NCBI GenBank assembly: GCA_951799425.1
Contig: OX637410.1
Span: 248,001 to 312,000, forward strand
Direction of reading: 5' to 3'
Length of the DNA: 64,000 nt
Source: Ilex aquifolium
Lineage: Eukaryota; Streptophyta; Magnoliopsida; Aquifoliales; Aquifoliaceae
Shown: positions 57,780-64,000 of the stretch, piece after piece
Position numbering within the stretch: the first letter of the stretch is position 1
Layout: every line of letters begins with the position of its first letter
Made by a program: the position numbers and the translations under genes
The notes under the pieces: generated by a model
Told to the model about the DNA's origin: nothing
Databases searched by the model: none
What the model saw: only the letters and a program-made list of their open reading frames with translations

Positions 57780-58909
57780 CACTAGACGAACCAATCATGT
57801 GATCAGAAACGCCAAAATCTATGATCTAGGGACTGTCAGTGGAGGACAGTAAACATGTGAAAGGAGTATCTAATTGGGCAAAAGTAGCAGTGGAGGAAGA
57901 TGAGATTGTCCGTTGCTGCGACATGAACTGAACATACTCCTCCCGTGCAATAGTAACTAAATCAGAATTTGGAAGAGCCGGATGGAATGATGCTACTGGT
58001 AAAGAGGAAGGATCGTCCGGATAAGAGACCTGATGAGCAGCACCAGAGGGCTTGCCATGTAAATCCCAACAATAATCAACAGTGTGGTTGGTACGACTAC
58101 AATGAGTACATAAACGAGTACCAGTACGGCCCCCACGGCCTCTATTATGGCCCCGCGGACACCATCACAACCACCGCGATTGCCACGGCCACCACGAGTA
58201 TTAGTATTAATGTCATTAGAGACAACAAGAGATGAACGGTCAGCACAAGAACCATGATCAATTCCAAAGAGCAAAAGGGCATCGGACAATGTAGCACGCT
58301 GTACGCGAGAGAAGACCTCGGGAATAGATGGCAGACTTGGACCATCTAAGATCTGGGAACGAATAGGCTCATACTTGGGCTTCAAACCAACAAGAAAACG
58401 AACAATATCCATATCGTCACGCTATTGATGCACAAGTGTAGAATCAGTGGTGAACGGGTGGAGTATCCTCATCTCTTGACAAACTCCCCTAACTTGAGAA
58501 TAATAGTCTTCTAAACTCATAGTACCCTGCTCAGCACGAAAATATTGTTTGCAAACGTCTTAAGCACGGGTAAAATTACATGTACCAAAATACATGATAG
58601 TCAAATGATCTCATATCTCCTTAGTAGTATCGAGATAAAGCAGTGTAAAGCTAATACGAGACTCAATGCTATTCAGCAGTAAAAAAATAATTTGGGCAAC
58701 CTCTTGTTCCCACTGATCAAATCCCTTATCACTTTCCTTGGGCTTCTGTCCTACCAAATACTTTTTAAGGCCCTTACCTTTAAGAAAGACTAGAACCAAG
58801 CAGGACCGTGACACATAATTGGTTTCATTGAGCTTCACTGAAGTCATTGGTTAGGAAAGTGTAGGTGGAAAGGTTGTAGTAGAAGATGGAGATCAGTCTT
58901 GGGTTCCAT
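57780..58909 (-). pseudogene. copia B gag and protease start
   Basis: gag start MEPKTD at 58907-58909, then frame shifts to SVKLNETNYVSRSCLVLVFL and FDQWEQEVAQIIFLLLNSIE. Next VRFLVGLKPKYEPIRSQIL, then an intact CCHC knuckle CTHCSRTNHTVDYC near 58070-58110. The protease box reads IIDFGVSDHM near 57795-57830, where DSGAS has become DFGVS. Confidence 0.83.
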
Positions 58910-59084
58910 AGTAGCACAAGTAGAACAAACAATACAAAAACGTCTCCTAAGTAGTGCAAGATCAGTAGAGGATGAGACAACAAAAGGGTAAAAGTAGAAG
59001 GAACCAGGTTAGGAGTGTCAAGCAACACAAATATATGGAATAGAAGGGTGGACCAGCTGCAACGGAAGCAAAACCAGGCTGGAG

Positions 59085-59400
59085 AAGCCGCTGAATAGGC
59101 TGGACACACTGAACCAGCTGAAAAAACGTCAAAACCGGAGTGAACCGAACTGAAGGGACCTCTGAATAGGCTGGAAGATGCTAAACCGGCTGGAACAACG
59201 CCTAAACCGAATTGAAGTGGCCTCTGAACTAATTGGAACCTGGCTGAACCGGGCTTAAGAAGCCTCTGAACTGACTGGAACGTATTGAACTGACCAGAAA
59301 CACACTGAACGAGTTTGAACTGGTTGTAAACCCACCTGAACCGGCCTGATCTGGACCTGAGCCTGCCTGAACCGGACCTGAGCCTGAGTTAGGAAAACCA
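59085..59400 (-). repeat. Degenerate CTGAACCGG array in the copia B leader
   Basis: At least fifteen variants of CTGAACCGG/CTGAACTGG spaced 10-25 bp, in the same place as in copia A. Confidence 0.7.
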
Positions 59401-60042
59401 GATGGTTTGATTAGGTGTGGGCTAGACCTAAGCAACTTGGGCTTTGAAGGCTTAGGCCTAAAGTGGACCTGTGCAAGTTGGGCTTTGTTCGACAGTGGGC
59501 CTCTGCGGGACAATGGGCCTTTGTTGGGTTAAAAAGAAGAATGGGCTGGATCAATTAACAAGTCCATGACCCAGTAGATATTTTAACCAGAAATGTCGAC
59601 CCTGATGATGGCTGGACTTCGTCTTCTCCACTGATATGGATTCACAAAAACCCTAGTTCGCGACAGCGCTAATCCATAACACAACGCCAGAACTCCGGCA
59701 GCAACCACAACAACACCAGTCCCTCGGCGACCACCACGAGACATACAACGATGCAAATAGTAGACAAATCTTAGCACAACGTAGGAGAAGAGAGTATCAT
59801 CGACTCTGGCATCACACACCCGATCACTGGCAACCAACACAACACATCGAACACGGTACAGGCAACACAGTGACATCACCATGACCACCACCCACAACCC
59901 TAGACTATGGTCGAGGGTTTGTACTGGAAAGGGAAGAAAGGAGCAAGAAAAAAAATAAATAAATAAAGGAATCTGGGCTCAAATTTTCATTACCAAACTA
60001 CTAAATTTCATACTAAATTTTGGATCAATTTTGCTCTAATAC

Positions 60043-60054
60043 CATGTTAGATTT
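60043..60054 (-). other. Primer binding site of copia B
   Basis: The minus strand reads TGGTATTAGAGC directly next to the LTR start at 60055, one base from the tRNA-Met complement. Confidence 0.85.
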
Positions 60055-62472
60055 AGAGAACGGAGAGAATTAACCCAATATGAGAGAGGCAGAGAATAAT
60101 GATCTTGCCCTACCTGTAAAACCCGAGAAAATTAAAACTTAATTAAAAAGAGTAAAACGGTAATTAGTCGTTAAAGTACGAGTTAAAAACTCAAACTTTT
60201 ATAGAATTCGGATGATGAAACAAACCTCACATTAGATTCGTCTCGCAAATCTAGTTACTCAGTCAATTTTCATTGAATTCTGAGACATTCAAATTTTTTG
60301 CATTTTACGACGCTATCAGGTATTGCGTGACTAAAATCATCGCAATTAGATTTTATTCATGGGGCCCGAGAAATAATTTAAAGTTAGTGAGAAAAAAATA
60401 GACTAAACGCGGAACCAGATTTAATTGATTCAGAATAAAATTAGACCAGTTAAAATGGGACATATGGCGCCACGAGGACTAAGCATTTAAGGAAGTATAA
60501 AAAGGAGGATTTTGGGGTCTTCCACCCATTTTCCTCCAAGTTTCAGCTTAGAGAGGGGGAGAGAAAGGAGAGTTCTCCGCCGTCTTCTTTACTTCTTCTT
60601 TCGATCTACGAAGATCCGTCCATTGGATCAAGATAGAACAAGAGTAAAAGGTGATCTACTCGACGAGGGCTACGCGTCTATACCAACTACGACCCGTTTC
60701 TCCAAATTTCAGAAAAGGGGAGTTTTAATCTAGACTTGAGAAAACTTCGTTTGAGCATTCAAAGGAACTTTCATACGTTGCTCACGCTACAAGAGGTAGG
60801 GTTCCCACCTATCTAGATTTACTTTCAACCTAGGATTGCGATATGAAATGGGTAGGGCTATTGAGATGTAATCTCATATGTTAGCTCACACCTAGTGTAC
60901 CTAGGGTATGGAAAATGAATATATGAGCATACTAAAAATCATTTCTACCTTGATTTGAGTTTGGTTATGAAATGTGAACCTACCGGTAGGAGAGGCACAA
61001 CCTACCTGTAGGAGAGGCACAACCTACTGATAGTAAGATGTTTGGGTTTGATGAAATGGCTTATTTTGGGATGCTATGTGTTTACATTTATGCTCACTAA
61101 GTGTTTGATCAAATACTTAGAGTTCAAGTATGTTATTTGTATTGAAATCATATGTGACATGCTTGGGAATGTTTGTAAAAAATGGACATGTTATTATATG
61201 CTTTATAATATGATGAGCATGATGATATAAATTACAATTGTGTATTACATTTGCATATGCACGGAAAACATCGCATTCGTGGGCATACGACATGAGTGTG
61301 GGCATGTGTGCATATTTTTAATCAAACACCACTCTTAGTGGGTTGATACGTGAGCTTGGGAAAGTTGGACCTAGGTCTGACTGAGTCACACGGGTTTGCA
61401 CTGAAAAAAATGTCGGAGTTAGCAAGAAAGATTAGATTCTCCCTCGGATGCAAGAATTGGTGATTTCGGATGCGCACTTTCTTTAGTATTGAGTCCATAA
61501 AATGTGTCTGTGTATGCGGAACCGTCGGTAAAAGTCCATAAATTTCATGTCAGTTAGGTGACCGTTGGTGTAAATCCATAAATACCTACCCCAGAAAGAC
61601 ACAGATTTTATAAAATAGTCATTGGATGTCCAACATCAATGGTGGGGGCTTTGAATGTCCGGATGCATACGCATGACATAGCATGTGTTATGGGAGCAGG
61701 TGGGGCTTGGGGTTGCATTGCATGCGTGTGTTCTCATCTCATAGCATGGCATGGAAAGGTAACATTCGTTTATGAAATATATATATTTGACTGGATACTT
61801 GACATGGTGTTTGCCTGAGACATTTCATATGCATTTGGGTTGAGAGGTGATCTCCCTAGTAGATAACCTATTGAGCATGGCTCACCCTTTATGGGAATAT
61901 ATTTAAGGTGTTGGACAGGCTTCCGCTGACGGCCCTCACTTGGGCCCGTATTGATGACAGAGCCGGCTAGGGCTCTTGAATTATATTTTTTAGTCCCTTG
62001 TATATATTTACATTTGACCTTGTATATTTTAAGCATAAAACTGATATTTTGTTAAAGGCATGTAATGGGACTCTTATGGACATTATTCTTTTGTGAATGA
62101 ATGAATATCGTGGATGTTGGTATACAATACTATATTGATTGAATATTGATGGTTGGGACCCAGTGTGGTCGATGGTTAGGATTGCACAGGTTATGTGTTG
62201 GGTAGTGCTCTCCGTACAAAGGAGATTCTGCCTGAATTTTGTTAAAAGTTATGGACCCCAATGAATAGGATATCATTACGTGCTAACCGATTAAGCGGTA
62301 TCACTCGGTTATTTCACGGGTTGATGGGTGATCAACAAGTTAATCGAGGCGTCACACTACCTCTCACACTTAACTTATATTTATAGTTACCTAACATCAA
62401 TACAAAAGACTAGTATACCCTTAGAGAAGTACACTTATTACATCATAGTAAATATTACACTAACACTCAACA
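60055..62472 (-). repeat. 5' LTR of copia B, split by a gypsy solo LTR
   Basis: LTR sequence is 60055-60114 plus 62362-62472 (171 bp). Rejoined, it parallels 53401-53584. TCAAG follows on the right. Confidence 0.9.
60115..62356 (+). mobile_element. Tekay-family solo LTR
   Basis: Starts TGTAAAACCCGAG and ends GGCGTCACA, exactly like the LTRs at 6698-9202. CTACC flanks both sides (60110-60114 and 62357-62361). No internal sequence, so it is a solo LTR left by recombination. TATA box AGTATAAAAAGG at 60495. A ~21-bp repeat with GTAGGAGAGGCACAACCTAC near 60980-61028. It is the only LTR element in the gene lying antisense to it. Confidence 0.93.
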
Positions 62473-62477
62473 TCAAG

Positions 62478-62737
62478 CAAACCTTTTTTTTCCAAGCATT
62501 ATTGTTCAGTGTCATGAAAAACTACAGATATCAGTAGAAAAACAGAAATAGAACCAGTACCAGTTTAAAAATCTTTGAATGTGGGCTCAATGTGTTCCAT
62601 CGTAAAACTTAAAATGGCCAATCTAGCATAATATGGTGCTTAACAAGATAGAGAGAAATTCAAGAATTTTTCTGGCACTTAACATGATACTCGGTGATGA
62701 ATAATATAGTTTAGAAGAGGTGTCTTCCTATCTGATT
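62478..62737. other. Release factor intron, unassigned
   Basis: Short AT-rich intron piece between copia B and the MITE-like element. Nothing recognised. Confidence 0.5.
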
Positions 62738-62740
62738 TTA

Positions 62741-63610
62741 TGGACTATTTGGGGAGAGGAAAAAAGGATGGAAAGACAAAAATTCTATCGTTTGGTATGA
62801 AGGGAAAATAGGAGGGAAAGGAAAGTGGAGAGGATTTCCTTTCCCCTCCCGCCCACCAAAATTTTTGCCCACAAATTTGGGCGGAAAATGTGAGAGAAAG
62901 TTTGTACTTTGGGCCAGAACATGGTAATTTTACCTTTTTACCCTGTGCTAACTAAACAACTGCCCAGTTTGAACAACACAGGTTCTGAACCTTCAAGAAG
63001 GAAGAAACATGGAAAAAAAGAAGAAGAAGAATAAGTTGAAGTGGAACTCATGTGGTGCTACCAACTTCACCTAGATTTCGGTTCTTCGGTTACAAGTTGT
63101 GTCATTCTCTTCAATTTTTTGTGATTCACTCTCTCTCTCCCCATCTAAATCTATATACATATATCACTATCTATTTATGTAGCTGCAGCGAAAAGTTGGG
63201 TAATTTGTCTCTATAACTTTTCCTACATAGAACCAAACAAATAGAGAACAAGGTAGAATAAAGAGAAGAGAGTTTTGTGTGTGGTTGGCCACATTGCCAC
63301 GTGGTGGGTACTGAAGAGAAAAATTTATGGCCATGTGCGTGCAATTTGATGGTTTGGCATGAAAGTTTTCCATTTTCTTTGCCAGTAACATTCCACATAA
63401 CAGGGATAGAATGGTAAATTTGATAATATATGCATTTTCCTCTCCTTCCACTTTTCTTTCAATAACAGACAACAGAAAATTTATCTTTTAACATTTTCAT
63501 CCATCCTACCAAACAAAACGTTAGGAAAGTCTTTTCTTTCCAAAGGGATGAAAAATTGATTCCTTCATATTTTTCATCCTCTCAATTTTCTATTCTTACC
63601 AAACGGGCCA
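62741..63610. mobile_element. Harbinger-like MITE
   Basis: TTA flanks both sides (62738-62740 and 63611-63613). Termini TGGACTATTTGGGGAGAG and, reversed, TGGCCCGTTTGGTAAGAA form an imperfect inverted repeat. Purine-rich (GGAAAGGAAAG) and matching pyrimidine-rich blocks lie near the two ends. No coding capacity. It sits about 280 bp downstream of the donor of exon 63893-64000. Confidence 0.55.
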
Positions 63611-63892
63611 TTAGACTCTTTATTTTCTAGTTTGATCTCTCCTCTTCCCTTTCTCACCACAAGGATTAGCCAGTTACTTGGTTGAATACTTCAAACAGCT
63701 CCATAGGATCATCCATCAGAATGACATTTGGGTAAAGACAACAATCTTGCTGTAAATGGGGAATGCGCCCTCATTTAAGTCCACTTGATGTACATAACAG
63801 GGGTAGGTTGCCCAGTTCAATTTTCCAGCATATAAAAGGAACTGTAGTTTGATAGCACGGCCTTTTTGCAGTTCGATTAGAACTTGTATTAC

Positions 63893-64000
63893 CTGTGCAT
63901 CAGTACCCCCAGCACCCGCTGTGATAGAGATAATAGCACCTTCTTTATCATAGGGGCCAGAAAGTAGCTGAGTTAACTCAAACCGATCCAATGCCTTGTT
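63893..64000 (-). CDS. HCF109: Release factor 2, upstream exon, cut by window edge
   Basis: 36 codons are visible, from the window end to donor GCACAG|GTAATAC at 63893. They include LLSGPYDKEGAIISITAGAG followed by GTDAQ, the RF2 block before DWADML. It joins the 43907-44122 exon in phase 0 across a 19.8-kb intron. The N-terminal half of the protein, including any transit peptide and the promoter, lies beyond 64000. Confidence 0.92.

Larger units (their letters stand above)
53401..62472 (-). mobile_element. Ty1/copia retrotransposon B
   Basis: LTRs at 53401-53584 and 60055-62472 (the latter split by a solo LTR). TSD TCAAG at 53396-53400 and 62473-62477. Minus orientation by primer site and polypurine tract. 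Protein text is closely related to copia A. It carries three later insertions: a 242-bp element and hAT-like element 4 in RT, and a gypsy solo LTR in the 5' LTR. It lies in the sense direction of the release factor gene. Confidence 0.92.

Noticed and set aside
59583..59897. 104-codon minus-strand ORF in the copia B leader
   Set aside because: No gag or host protein pattern; lies between LTR and gag in the leader.

Overview
The window is repeat-dense nuclear DNA from a flowering plant. It holds one conserved host gene, spread over more than 33 kb by transposon insertions, plus many layers of nested transposable elements. Plant origin is shown by plant-type Ty3/gypsy and Ty1/copia retrotransposons with tRNA-Met or TGGCGC-type primer sites, a captured piece of a plant LRR receptor kinase, and GT-AG introns in a gene closely resembling the plastid release factor HCF109/PrfB1. 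The species cannot be named from the sequence. I saw no tRNA, rRNA or CRISPR array.

Layout. 1-9202: a chromodomain Ty3/gypsy element of Tekay type (+ strand). Its 5' LTR is cut by the window edge, and its gag-pol is broken by stop codons and an insertion. 9203-10377: the end of a related LTR with an array of GGTACC palindromes. 10378-14002: AT-rich DNA with a minus-strand gypsy relic. 14003-21833: a decayed Ty1/copia element (+) with both 1.28-kb LTRs. 21834-29740: a decayed Tat-lineage Ty3/gypsy element (-), including an opposite-strand ORF relic. 30247-30595: a miniature retrotransposon (TRIM) with three LTRs.

30744 to beyond 64000 (-): the release factor gene. Four exons are visible (63893-64000, 43907-44122, 41806-41992, 30744-31039). 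They join in phase into 268 C-terminal residues with the RF2 SPF and GGQ motifs. Introns are about 19.8, 1.9 and 10.8 kb. The 10.8-kb intron holds a putative LTR, a degenerate cluster of copia relics, a ~300-bp tandem duplication and a foldback Mutator-like element. The 19.8-kb intron holds two copia elements (A 44752-51349, B 53401-62472), four hAT-like non-autonomous elements with 8-bp target duplications, a gypsy solo LTR inserted into an LTR of copia B, and a Harbinger-like MITE.

The most interesting content is (i) the four hAT-like elements, whose ends carry arrays of short GC-rich motifs that pair across each element but differ in sequence between elements; (ii) capture by one of them of a PXY/TDR-like receptor kinase fragment; (iii) the three-LTR TRIM just past the release factor stop codon; and (iv) a host gene that still reads intact despite three-level nested insertions. 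Most LTR elements inside the gene lie in its sense orientation. All calls come from reading the sequence; no database search was run.
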